A DNA stretch of 64,000 nucleotides from Campylorhamphus procurvoides (lineage: Eukaryota > Chordata > Aves > Passeriformes > Dendrocolaptidae). Made by a program: the position numbers and the translations under genes. The DNA lies in contig WBMV01009267.1 of the NCBI GenBank assembly GCA_013396655.1, positions 315,839-379,838 on the forward strand, written 5' to 3'. Below are positions 1 through 13,087 of the stretch, one piece after another (position 1 is the first letter of the stretch; each line of letters opens with the position of its first letter). A model generated the notes under the pieces. That model saw only the letters and a program-made list of their open reading frames with translations, searched no databases and had not been told where the DNA came from.

Positions 1-2584
1 GCAGCTCTCTATTTGATGTCATTAAATCAGGCTCCCCTTATCTACTTTTCAGCTCAGACTCTGGTGAAGACTATTTTTTACACTGTTTCCTAACGTCTCT
101 TTTAAAAAACCCCACGCAACTTGAACAAAGCCCTCCCACTCTTTCCAAGCAGAGAGGGAAAATATTTTTAATCTCTCCCTCTGCAGTTTAAGATCAGCAA
201 TCAGTTACCACTGGCTCAGATTTATTTAAGGGGATGTACAGCATGAGAAAGCAACCATCTACTATTAGAAGCTGGGGATGCAAAACCTCCATCACTGGTG
301 GCTGCAGCCATTGTAAAGGCCATTAAGGGAGCTACTCTGCCTAAATGCACATAATCAGCAAATTTATGGCCTGTTTCTTCTGCTCAGAGAGGAATTGGGA
401 GAGGCAACAAAGATGTGTGATGCTGACAGCTTATAGGCAGGGCTGGTGTGCAAGCTCAGAAATACTCTCTGCCCCAAACATGCAACAGTTTGGTGCACAA
501 TGTACCCCACAGATCTCACGGCAGCTCCATTGCACACGTACACAAGGCTGCCCCCTCCACTTTAATTGATTCCCCCCAGGGCTTTGGAATGGGTTTTATA
601 GTGCATAACTAATACTGATAAGCAGGCGCGATAAGGTAGTGTTATTATCCAACTAATGGGTCACTTCATCCACAAATACTTTCTAATTTAATTGAAAACA
701 GGAACACGAGCTGCGAGCAGTCAAACCTCCAGTATCACCCACACCAGCATTCCTGGCAATTTTTTTTTGCTCTCCCCTTCCCACCTTCAGTAGCTGATGA
801 ACCACAGCAGATGTCACATAACTGTGTTTTGTGGCTATGGGTTCACAGTTGAAGACCTCTGGATTCAATTCAGCCACGCAGCAAGGAAATGCAGCTCCCA
901 GGAACTTCAAAGAGAATTGCATCCATCACTTTCAGCCCGGCTGAACTGGCCTTTGCTTATACCTACCTCCCTAGGTCTGCCCTGGAAAGGAAATTCCTGG
1001 AATAACTTTCATGTGCTTAACCCTTCGGAAATGGTAGGCATTAATAAAGCCCCTCCTCAGCATCCGCCTGCCTGGCAGAGGTTGGAGGCCATCCACGTCT
1101 GATCAGCAGAGATGTTTGCTGGTCATTAGCAGAAAAACACACCTCTGCATTTCCATTCTGCTGGAAAACAGTGTATTTCCAGTCTCTCCCGAGCACATTC
1201 CTGAAGAGCACTGCTACCATTACACAAATTGCTTTAAGGAGAGCCTGGCCTCCTCTAATAACAGCTACAGGACTGGGCAGAAATATCAGATGAACTTCTC
1301 AGTTACTGGGGTACTGGGGAAAAACACAGTGGCTTCAGATTCAGAGAGAATAAAGTCTTTTCTCCATTTTCAGCTGGTCCAGTACTACCCTCCTCCTCAG
1401 GAGTACTTTTGCCTATTTTCACCAATCCTATGCTCAGTACCATGAGGTGTCACCACATTGCAATGCTCTAGTTCGGCTCACACTCAGAAATCAGACCAGT
1501 ACGTAAGGCTGGAACTGAATTAATAAGTATTAATGATTAGATCTCCCCCTTGTGCCTGGATACAAACTCAAGTTCTGCCACTGTTTAACATCAGAAGTTT
1601 ACTCTCACTGTGAGAGAGAGACCTTAGGGCAAAACAGAGCCCAGTCCAGCAGCAGAGGGCAAGAGCTTGGACAGAGTTGTAGTACCAGAGCATTGCTCAT
1701 GCCATGGGTGGGGCACACAAGAGAGCTCACACCATGAACGCACACCTCGTTTGTCAGAAAACACTGGCTTTTGCTAAAGTTTGGAAATCAAACACTTCCC
1801 AGCCCATCTATAAATGCATTTCCCTTCATTAGTACTAAGATCAACAACTGAGCAGGAGGCAGCTAGGGGATAGCAAGACCAATCCAAACAGTTTTACTTA
1901 AATTCCATCTAAATGAACCCAGTTTTCTGGGCTTTTAGCAACGGAGGGATAATGTATGCCTATTAAAGAGCATGTCAAAGCCCCAGTCACACAGTCTGGG
2001 CATTCAGTTAAAGCGAAGGTCACAGATCTGTGCCCTGGGGCCAGGGGAGAAAGGCTCAGAGGAAGAGGAGTGGCCATCTGGTCCCCCGCTTATGCAGAGG
2101 TCACTGCTTTCTGTCACCCCCCCTGTGGCCTCTGACTTCTAGGACTCAAAGAGAAGGGGGAAAAAAAAGCCAGGCATGATGAAAGTGGGGCCCTGATGTG
2201 CTGAGACAACTCGCTAAAAGAGCTCTAACTAAAAACAGCCACATGCTCTGTGCAGTTAAAGGGACAGCTCTCCCCTTCCCAGTGCCCGCTGCAAGGCCAA
2301 GGTGGATTCCACACGTGGAAAATAGCTGGGATGAAATACTGAGCACAGTAAAAGCCTACCAAGCCTCCAGCAGCCCTGACGGGGAAGTCGTGAGCCCTTT
2401 GTAAGATGCAGCTACAGCAGCAGCACGATCAGGATGGAAAGAGAGGGGAAAAGCAGAAATACAGCCGGTTTGCAAAGCTCTCTGAAGTGCCAGATACTTG
2501 CACATGCCTGAAAATCAGATTGATGCTATTCATGCCCGGCGTGCTTGTTTCCTGCTTGGCAATGGCATGTGCACTGAATCGAAT

Positions 2585-3060
2585 CCGCTAATTGTTCCGT
2601 CCGCACCACGATTTGCAAACGAGATCGCTTAGAAGCCAAGAGAAAATAAATGAGGTGTTTATTAGAGGGAAGGCTGGATTCATATTCTCCATAAAAGCAA
2701 AACAGCTCTGATGCTCAGCACCGTCTCCAGCCTGTCTTTCTGGTTGGGATGTGACTTTGAGCTGCTAAAGCTTTTATTCCTCCAGAGATGCTCATTCGGC
2801 ATTCAAAGCAGAAGGTCATTATAGCAACTCTGCCATTTATTTTCAGAGTAAACAGGTTTCTTGTTCATTAATTACATGGGTCTTCAGATAACACACTGCA
2901 TTTCCCATTACCTGGACTCTGTGCAGTTTGTTCCCTGCATGCCAGCACACTGTAGACTTTTTATCAAGCAATTCTGCTTCATTTTAATCTGTAATTTATC
3001 TGTGGGCCCAGCATCGGTGCCTGAAGGGTATTGTTTAAGTAACAATACTGATGTACACAT
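2585..3060. promoter_or_regulatory. Candidate conserved noncoding block
   Basis: Non-repetitive sequence begins with six CpGs in about 50 bases (2584-2630), then turns AT-rich with several TAAT/ATTA cores (such as CATTAATTACATGG near 2866). CpGs surviving in unmethylated or constrained DNA would explain this. The open frames across it carry no domain. Confidence 0.25.
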
Positions 3061-6000
3061 TCCCACATCAAATGTCAGGGGAGAAGAGGGCTGCTCCAGA
3101 GGATGCATGGACTCAAAGGAAATCATTAAAAGCCACTGGCCTGCAGAAACTAAATTGTATTTGAAAAGAAAAACTAACAACAGACAGGAAGCTACTGGCA
3201 ACCAGGCATGGCTTAGGAAAGTGGCTCTGGGGGGAATAGCTCGGTTTCCCCTTACAAACTCTCATCATGGCCCAGATTTCTTTCCTAGGCAGTGACAGAC
3301 ACAAATTCAAATTCCAGCCCATACACAGAGCCCCGGTGCATGGATCGGTGTCGTTTGGATTTAATTCTTGTTTCCCCCCAAAGTGCAGCAGCGTCGCACC
3401 CTGTCCCTCTGAGGCAGCAGCGAACCTGCCACTGCCCGTGGATGGAGCTGGGATTTCACCAGCCCTCCTCGCTCCCCGCCAGCTTTGAAGCCACTGGAAA
3501 TTAGTGCAGCCCCATCAAAAGCAACAACTCCAATTAAAAGCTGTTGAGAGCCTTCCTCACTTTATATCCCAAATGTGTTCCTGTTAAAGCACACCCTCGA
3601 GCAAGCATAGATCAGTCTCGGGAACGCCACAGTTTTAGTGACAACAGGAAAAAGAGATGCTTCATATTTGCTGATTCTGTCTATATTTGTTCAGCAAAGA
3701 AGAAATATTTATTCCTAGGATGTGATCTGCACTATGATGGACTTGGAAGCTACTTTTTAATTAAGGGAAGGGCTCAGTGCTGTGTAAAAGCGAATCAGTG
3801 TAACACATGGAGAAAGCAAACCATTAGTTTGATCAGAATCATTTTGAAAAGAGCTGATAAAGCAAGACTCCACTATCTCATCCTGCTGGGCAAAAACTTG
3901 CCAAGGATGGAGGCAGCTTCCAAAGGTGTTGTGCAAAGAGCCCTCAATGCAGCAGAGCAGTAAAGCACCTACACAATTTACAGCCGAGAGTAATGCCACC
4001 AAGTGTTGACTTTGTGGCTCTGATCCCAGAAAAGCTAATGCTTCTGAGAAGAGACTCCCAGGAGATGGGTCCTCCAGCCCTCTGGAAAGGCCCAGGGTGC
4101 TGGCAGGAACCCCCACAGATGCCACTCTCCACAGTCACATCATCTCGATGAGTTTCCAGCTCTGTGTTTCCCTGTCCTCTGGGGGAATGGTGCATTTTAG
4201 GGAAGAACTGGGGGCAGTACTTTGAGCCCCACATCAGCAGCTCTTTTCCTCCAATAAGCCCAACAGTTTGGCAGATCTTTGGGAGCACAGAGCACAAAGC
4301 TATTATCACCAAACTCTGCAGCACTTCCCAAGACAAAGGAGCTACCTAGGTGCTATTTGCTTAGGAAACCAATACAAAGCAGAGGGAGAAAGGGAGGATG
4401 CTCTTCTAACTTGGCACACCAGACTTCACTAGCAGGCAAAACTACAGGTGCTTTAAATTCATTGTTTTGGTCAAAAATCAGATTGTTTACCAACTATCAG
4501 CAGAGCAGCTCCACAAGTCCACCTTCCTGGCTGACTAACATGATGGCACCTCCAGCAATGAGGAGTTCTCTCACAAGAGTGAATTAGCACAGGTGGCATT
4601 GCCTGATCCAGACCCAGTTCAGGAAACATCCCACCTAAGAACAGCCAACGAACAGGCTCACCCTGGACTTAGAGGTTCTTCAGCCCACAGGGCTCTGCTG
4701 TCCAAGATAAGCTGGGACTCCAGCAGATCTCATGGAACTTCTCTCAAAACAATACAAAAACCCTGTGTCTTCAGGGAAAAAACTATTTCCAGTGTACTTC
4801 ACACGAAGGAAGGGACAGAGGAATCAGATGCTAATTCATCTGCAAATATAATTAAACCCTGCAACACTAAGACTTCACTGTTAATTTAGTTGCACGTCCA
4901 TGTCATATGTGCAACAAATCAGAAACAGGCCTATTAATTTACAGCTTTACGTACAATATATTCAGAACGTCACATAAAATGGCAGGAACACAGGCAGTTC
5001 CATCTCAAACTCTGCAGTTGGTAAATTAAATCTATTTTCAGCAAAGTAAATTGAAATACATACTGAACTTATTACTGTGTCTAGTTTAATATCTACAAAT
5101 GGGCTGGATTTCTCCAGGTGAATATTAGCCATATGCAGTGAAGGAAATTTGGCTGTTTCCATCTCTCTTCTCACAATATTGCTCTCGTCCTGGAGGGGCT
5201 AATCAGCCCTGACTAGCACTGGGGGGTTGGGGTGAATGATGGAGCACATAAAAGTTTCAAAATTTGACCGTCCCCCAAATATTAATAGAAATAAATATTG
5301 TATTTTCAAAACACAGTAGTGCCTTGTAGTGATCCTGCACAATATCAGACTCTCAGCTGGAAAAACCAAGGTGTTTTGGTCCTTCACAGAAGCATTTAGA
5401 TGTTTTCATACCCATGGGACCATCAAACATGCACTCAGGAAGGTCAGGGATGTCCCACAGGCTATTACAGCTGAGGCTTAGGACACAATGCAGGGTTGAG
5501 CAGAAATTTGAGGAGGAAGAAAATACTCATATAAGATGTTTTTTCCACCAAGACAATCTACAGGATCCCTGCACTCCTGAGCCAGCAAACCCAAAGACAG
5601 TTGGATTGGGTGCCTAACCAAGAACCCAGCCCGAGCTGTGCAAGGATTTCCTAACTTTATTGAAAGAAAATTCAGACTGGTACATGAGGCTGTGCTTGAA
5701 TTTCATTTTCAGGAGAAAAACACCCCCTTTCTCCACCCCTGCCACACTGTCCTTGCCTAATGGGCTTTATTTAAACTGGACTCACCAACAGCTCTCCCCC
5801 ACCCCCCTTAATACTTTCAATCCATAATGCCTGAAAGGCTCTTTCCCTGGACCTTGCACGGTTTATAGGGTTAATTGAATGCACACTGATCTACTAAGTG
5901 TCCATAAGAAGAAGCACCATTCTTTAAGATGTCATTTCTCCCCCCGGCCCCCTCCCTGGCCCCCCGGACAATGCTGTGGGGCTGTGCCCAGCCAGGCTTG

Positions 6001-6284
6001 GCCCCAGAGAGGTATTGTTCCCCTGCTGGGGGGGGGTGTGGAAAACAAAGCAAAACAAAAGAATCCCTCACATGCCTAAAAAAGGAGACTTCATGCCAGA
6101 GCTAACCTTTGAAGATTTATTCCCCGCTGCCCTTGTGACCCAATTCAACCTCCATTACTCAGGAATTCCCCAGACGAGCCCCGAAAGGCAGGGATGGAAT
6201 TTCGGACTTTCTAACTCATTTGTTTGTGCAGGACAGGGTGGTCTGGCAACCCTGGCCAGACAGAGAACTCGTGTGCTGGGAGAG

Positions 6285-6425
6285 GCTTTAGATAAATATA
6301 CATCTGTATTTATAGGTACTTTACGTATTATATGTAATTATCATGACTGTTCCCTCTCCTTCTGCTTAAAATTGCAAATCCTCACCTTGCACAATGCGAC
6401 TGGATTGTAATAGGCTTTTGTGCAG
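6285..6425. promoter_or_regulatory. Candidate conserved noncoding block
   Basis: An AT-rich tract with TATTTATAG, TACGTATTATATGTAATTA and TTGCACAATGCGACTGGATT (a C/EBP-like TTGCACAAT core) in IGDCC3 intron 2. It is non-repetitive and non-coding. Confidence 0.22.
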
Positions 6426-9411
6426 TTGCTTCCCTCAAGTCTTAGAATTCACCGCCTACTTTTGGGGCTGGAAACTGGAGGGGGAAAAAATATAAAGAAA
6501 GAAAAAGAGAGGCTCATCTACATTATAAAACTGAAGTATGTTTCTCTTGAGAATATCTCTAGTGGGGTGAGAACTTGGGAAAGGCTCATTTGGGACATCT
6601 GCTTCAAACATCTCTTGCAACAAAGCCTTGGGAGGGCTGTGGGGTCCATGATGTGCCAGGCTGGGCAGATCTTAATGCAGGGCCACAGGAAATGCCCAGA
6701 GAAATGTGTCTGTGCCTGGCACCAAGTCAGAAAAACCCTAAAGGAAAGATATTAGAGCCATAAAGTCAAGACAGACCCACCCCAGGAGCGTTATCTGTGC
6801 ATCACTCTTCTGTCTGCAGATGGCTTTCCCAACAACACTGAGGGGTTGGGGGAAGGAATCCAATTTAACACTAAAACTTGGAGGAAATAGCTTGAGAAGG
6901 AGTCATAAAAATGTCACATAGGCCTAGTCTCATTAGTCCAGTGTGGGACGTGTCCCCCCTGGCGTGCCAAACACAAACCCAGACAGAGAGCGTGATTATT
7001 CCAAACCCAGTTCGAGCCTCCCAGTGTCATCCTTAGCAGAACTGGGCTCTGCTGGGTGGTCACAGCCCATGGGAGTGAGGCTGTTGTAGCCGCTGATTTC
7101 CAGGGCAGGAACTGCACCCTCTTTTCAGGGTCCACTTTCTCTCCCTGCACAGTAACGTGTTTTGGCCTGTATTTTGCTCAGGGCTCACTAATCAGTCGTG
7201 GTTACCCTTGGACCCTTCCTCCAGGATGGCAAGGGGGATTTTGCATGCCTCAGGTGCTGGGAACAATGAGGTCTGGCGCTGTGAAGGAAGGGGGAAATTC
7301 TCTCCCCGTGAGTAGCGGGAGGTGACAAAACCTGGATGGCTGGAAAACAACTGGCTGGCTCTCCTGCAGCCCACCAGCCGTGGTCTACAAAAATAGCTAC
7401 AAGCTGCCTGTGGAATTCCTCAGCTTGGGAACAGCTCAGGCCAAGGCATCTCTACCTCAAGTCAACATCTCCTAAAGTGGAGGGGGACCTCCACAGGATA
7501 TAGTCCCTCCTCCAGTCCCACTGCATTGCACTTGGTGGAGCAAAAGTGACATGGTTACAGCTGATGAACACCTCAGAAATCAAGAAGCCAACAGAGGTTT
7601 ATCTCCAGGAGACCTCAGAGACACTGGTCTTGATGAGACAAGGTGACACACCCTCCCACAGCACAGAATATTCACACCACCACTTCCTGCCTCCCTACCT
7701 GGAGCAGCAAGGCAGGAGCAGAGAGCACATACAGGTTAACAAGGAAAATATTCTGGGACAAATGAAGTGTATACTCCAGCACAGATACTCCTAGAGGACA
7801 GGTAGCTTTTGCCTGCTTGCAGCACCATCCAACTTCAACAGGAGGCAAAAGCCTTCTCTTCTCTTACAGCGCCAAAAAGATTTCGCCAGCTTTTGACACT
7901 CACAAACACAGGGTGTTTAATCACTGAAGCTGGTTAAGTGCAATAATAATTAATGATCTTACTGCCATTTGTGCGTTAAAAAGCATCGAATTAGAATGGG
8001 ACCTTTTGATGTTGGCTTTGAATGAGCAGGAATGACTCCAGCAGAGCAGGTCTGAATTCCTCTCTGGGCAGGGCACGCAGCCCCAAGAGACTGAAGGCTT
8101 TCACACTCCACATCAGGTCTGCAGCAGAGCTCTGGACTGTCAGCAGCATCCCACCCCTCCTATTCCTCTGTGTCCCCTCTGAAAATGACACTGATACCGT
8201 TCACCTGCTCTGCTGGCCCTGCATGAATTGCCTGGCTAATCTTGGCAGAGCCCTTTGGAGATGGAGTGCTGTTCTGGGCTGGAGCTGTGCTGATACAGGC
8301 CAGCTGGAGCCGTGTCCCATTAAGTGGTAGGTGTTGCTCGGGTCTGTGCTCAGTACCTAGGAAACAGGCTTGAGAAATGAGGTTATGCACACAGCGTGGT
8401 GCTGCACGTGAACTAGTAAAAAGAGCTTTACTTCTGCCTAGTTGCTGCAGCCCTGAGTGACTGGCTGATTACTCCATCTATATACAGTAAAGCTACACTG
8501 TAAATATGTCAGCGTGGTGTCAAACAGACCTCAGAAGTGGTAAGTACAAGGTGAGACTCTGGAATGTAAAAACAATCCCCCTTTTTGCTGGTGTCTGCTA
8601 AGTACATTGGCTAAATGTCTAAACCGTTATAGGAAAGAGCTTCAAAGGGGCCGTCGCTCAGCACAGCCCATCTCAGATGGATGCAACACAGCCCCACACT
8701 GGCCAGGGAAAAGTCATCTACAAAATTCACTATATCATTATCCCAGTCATTTACCAAATCACAGCAGACACACCAGAAAGCCTCCTGGATTTCTTCTAAA
8801 TCCTCTCTCCTTAGGAAGGACTCCAGAGCCATCAGCATTGCATCCCAGGCAGCCCACACCACCAGCTAAAAAGCCCTGTAGACTTAAAAAGTAGAGATAT
8901 CTCCCAAACAAACACAAGGCAGGCTGAAACACCCTCACTAAGCAAAACTCCATTAAACTCCTGACCTTCCTCATTAAGATAAATGAGGTCTGACTGTCAC
9001 TTTAACTTGCCACCCTTTCACTTAAAACTGAGAAGGAAGCAGATGCTTAATTAGCATCCCTCATGGGTGTTCACAGGTCTCAGTGTAAGGGGGAAGCAAT
9101 CTGCTACTCCTTCCTAGAAATCCTGGGTGACATCTCCATGCTCCGGCAGCGACACAGGCTGCTGAAATCCCTGGAGGGACAAAACTCCAGGTGTGAAACT
9201 AGGGCTTTGCTAGGAGCCTATCTCTCACCTTCATGTCCCAAGGCAACCCAAGTCAAACACCTACAGCTACAAGGTCTGTGTGATCCCTGTGTCTGTGGGT
9301 AAAATTAAAGATTTGCTAGTTCTTAGCCAAGATAACTCACTCACTCTAGTTACAGACCCAGGAACACACTATCGTACAGACAAAACCCCCATACACTAAT
9401 GGATGTGCAGT

Positions 9412-9456
9412 AAAAAACCCCCAAACAAACAAATTAACAAAAAAACCCCAAAACCT
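9412..9456. repeat. A/C low-complexity tract
   Basis: Alternating runs of As and Cs with AAAC units. A similar tract lies at 33550-33600. Confidence 0.8.
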
Positions 9457-9810
9457 CCAGATCTGTTTTCAAAACTTTTTAAATGATTGTGGATTTAAAC
9501 CACTCATTTGAGGACCAGCAGCTACTCTGACACAACCCACAGGACCCAGACAATAAATGATGTTTATACAACACATCATAGTGCAAAGCTCCAGTCTCTT
9601 TCCAATCCCACAAGGACAAGTTGGATTTAACACACCCGTGAGCTCCCCTGGTCCTGGGAGAGATACAGATTCTCAGCTAGGAGGCAACCAGAGGGAAGCA
9701 GCTTGCACTTAAACTAGCTTGGCCCAAGGACACAACTACATGAAAAGCCAGATTCCTGCACACTCTGTTCACATCCCTTGTGCTTTCCTAACATTTTGCA
9801 GCACCCAAGG

Positions 9811-10030
9811 AAATCACAGAATCATTTAGATTGGAAAAGACCTTTAAGATCATCAAATCCAACACAGTACTTCCAGTGCCACCACTAACCATGTCCCCAA
9901 GTGCCACATCTACATGTCTTTTAAATCCCTCAAGGGATGGTGGCTCTATCACTTCCCTGGCAGCCTGTTCCAATGTTTCATAACCCTTCCCATGAAGAAA
10001 TTTTTCCTAATATTTTTTAAACCTTCCTTA
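9811..10030 (-). mobile_element. CR1 LINE fragment, 3' end
   Basis: The plus strand begins with AATCACAGAATCATTTAGAT and continues with GGAAAAGACCTTTAAGATCATC, then CCTGTTCCAATGTTTCATAACC and TTTTTCCTAATAT, the antisense of the avian CR1 3' end. A minus-strand remnant of the reverse-transcriptase ORF end is readable near 9820-9973 (MEQAAREVIEPPSLEGFKRH). It is 5'-truncated and diverged, and therefore inactive. Confidence 0.88.
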
Positions 10031-11019
10031 GCAAATGGTTCCTTTGGGAACTGGTGCTGAGCCCAGTCTGTTTGCCCACTGGGACCCACATTTGTGTGTC
10101 AACAGGCACCACATGCTGCTCAGATTAAGGATTTTGAGATAAGGGTCCAGCTTCAAGCAAGCTTCAGTTTCCTGCACTTCTGCCATATCTGGCCATGCTC
10201 CGCCTCATCCCCATGGTCTCTTTGGTCAACTTGCTTTCCCTGAAATACTGCGGCCATCAAGAGCTACCCAGCTTCTCCAAGGAACACAGAAGAGTCCAAA
10301 AAAGCAGCTCTCTGTGAAAACCAGGAGGAAAACGACCCTGGGAAGGAAAGCACCAGAGCAGCGCTGCAATCAGACCCCAGGAGGACAAGAGTTCTGCATC
10401 CCAGGTGGACCCCCATGCTGATCATCTCCCACCACCTCCTACTGAGCCAGAGCTGCATTGCATCTGAGATGGGAACTTGCACCTTCCAGCACTACTCAAG
10501 GAGAACTAAGGAGGAGTAAGAAATCCCCAAGGTGCCAAGACTGTCCAAAGAAATCACACTTAGAAGAGTGATTCAGCCGTTCTTGTTGCCACCTGGCAAG
10601 ACACTCGGTGACTCTTCTCCAGTGAAAACACAGCAAGTGTCCAAGTGAGAAAGAGCAACAGATTAGACCCCTTAGGAAAAAGATAAAATGGACTATTGGC
10701 TGTTTAAGAGTCCTTGATTTGAGGAGGGTGGGATTGCAGTTCAATTTTATCAGCTGCTCAATAGGTACATTTAAGGAACTACATTGCTGGTGCTCTCTCA
10801 AGTCAGAGAGGGATTAGGAGCAAACTGGGAGAAAACAAAGCAATTTGATGGAAAAACACATGATGGGAGCAAAGTGGGATGGAGACCACTTTGACCTGCA
10901 CAATACCATGGAAATTTGCACCTAAACCCATTAAAAAGTCCAAAAATAACCTGGATTAAAAAATAACCCCCCCAAAAGTCATCTTTAAGGAATCTTCCGT
11001 TTCTTTTCCATTAAAAACT

Positions 11020-11170
11020 GCTGGTTGTGTAAATTGGATTCAAATGAGCGTATTTACATTTGCGGTAGGAACCTGAAGTCAGGCTGTCAAAATGTCACTC
11101 TGTCACTCATGTTTTCATCGCACCCCGTCACAACAGCGAGATGTTTCGCTCGCCGCCTCGACAGCCTCCT
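11020..11170. promoter_or_regulatory. Candidate conserved noncoding block
   Basis: An AT-rich segment (AAATTGGATTCAAATGAGCG) runs into seven CpGs within about 55 bases (11117-11165) in the middle of a long intron, far from any exon. Confidence 0.25.
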
Positions 11171-13071
11171 TGGACACAGGGGAATGAGTGGCAGGAAGCA
11201 AGGACGGCTGCTGGGAGGGTGTCTCCTAAGGATGCTCTAGTGGAAAAGTGTTATTTGCCTGTGAATTCTGGCATGCCTGGCTCTTATTGTTGTTGGCTTT
11301 CAGCCAAGCACTGCCAGGACACAAAAAGTCAATTTATGTCGGGATTTTTCATTGACTCACTACCCCTCGTTCCTCACGTTTTTGGGAAACTTCTTATGGA
11401 AGCTGGCACTGGCCATATGTGGAGTTTTCACATAAGTGTTCATCCTAATTAAGAGCATGCCAGGATGGAGAGTAAATTACAGTGGGCCAGGATCATGTTC
11501 ACTGTGAAAAATAGTGTGGTATTAATCTGGGACAATCTATTGCATGTCAAGGTTTACACAATTCCTCTCATTTTCATTTTAAAAAAACCCATGGGGACAA
11601 AATCCCCAATTCTTTAAAGCCAAACAGTTTAGAGCCATAAAATCCTGCTCTTCTAAGTGAAGTTTCCAAAGGCAGTAAAAACTTCCAGAACGAAAATAAA
11701 TTCCAAGTAAGACCAAGATTTACCACTTGAGGCTCAACAGTCAAGGGAAAATATCGGTAAGTTATTACTTATCATTCCGTAACAGGATGCTCATGGTGCA
11801 GCAGAGATGGGGCCTGTTTGTATCAGTCCCCATGCAAAGACAGGGAATCACACAGGACCTCACCCCATGTTTGTCACCAGAACAGCTCTTTCCAGGCTCC
11901 ATGTCCAAGCCTTTTGAGCAACAATTCCCAAACATTTTGGAACTGACTTTGTAAAACAAGTTGGAGCTGCACATGGGATGGTGTGAGCAGACCAGCACTG
12001 CAGAGCAGACCTCCACACAACCCAAAGGCAGAAATTCAGCTCTTTCTTGGCTTCTACCTGACAGATATTCTTGCAGGAAGAAACATCCAACTGGTGCTGC
12101 TCAGGAGGCTGGGTTCACTTGCCCTCAGGAAAAATGTCACCAATGCCAGAATTGCTCGGAGGGGGTAAGGTGTTCCAGCTCCTGCCTAGTTGCTACTGTG
12201 CCAGAGCAGTCTGCAAGCCTTTCTGGGCCCTGTGCTGTGAAGAAAAGCTGGATAACAGGATGCTTACAGTCTCCAAAACCAGAAGAAAATCCAAATTACC
12301 TCTTAGGAATGATCTCCAAGCCTAGGTTCTGGTTTTTATACATAGCTGCTCACAACCCAAAGATGGAAGCACATCCCATGTAGCAGAATATCTCATGTTT
12401 TACCAAACAGTATTAAAAAAGTAAAAAATACTTTTTCTCAATACCCTTGTCTTGCTTTCTTTCTTTGAACCAGCTGGTTTGGACCCTGTCAGAGTCAAGA
12501 GACTGCATTAACCAGAGCTGATGTACTAACCCATCAATTCTGCACTCTTCTGAGATGTTGCCTTCAAGCTCATTATCCAAAGCCTAAATTGCCAACAATT
12601 AGATACCTTCACTCTGCATATCAGCAGGAAAAGGGGAAAGAAAAAAAAAATCAAATACAATTCACAAGCCCGCAATCTAATTAGGAGAAAAACTTCCAGT
12701 CCTGAAGCGTTTGTCAGTTTTTCATCCTGCAAAATGCATACTAATCCCCTCTCCGTGCCCGCTGCCTGGGACTGCCACTACACAGCCCCCACAACATGCC
12801 AGCAGTGATCAGCATTAGGCCTTCCTAATGTGTCTCCGAAACAATAGCAATTACAGAGTCGTCCATTCATATCTAAAGGCTCACAGACTACAACTTCCCT
12901 CAGGAGGCTAAAGACATTTCATCGAAGCAATTATATTTATGTGGCATTAAAGTACTTTCTTTAAAGCCACGGCAGTTACCTTTTTGCATCCAAAGCAGAG
13001 CAGTAACGAGGAGCCCTCTCACCTCCTCCAAACTGCTCCAAGCGTATTTTTTGCCTGTTTAAAGATTGCTA

Positions 13072-13087
13072 ACACACACACACACAC
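13072..13087. repeat. Short CA dinucleotide repeat
   Basis: Eight uninterrupted AC units lie in IGDCC3 intron 2. Confidence 0.9.
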
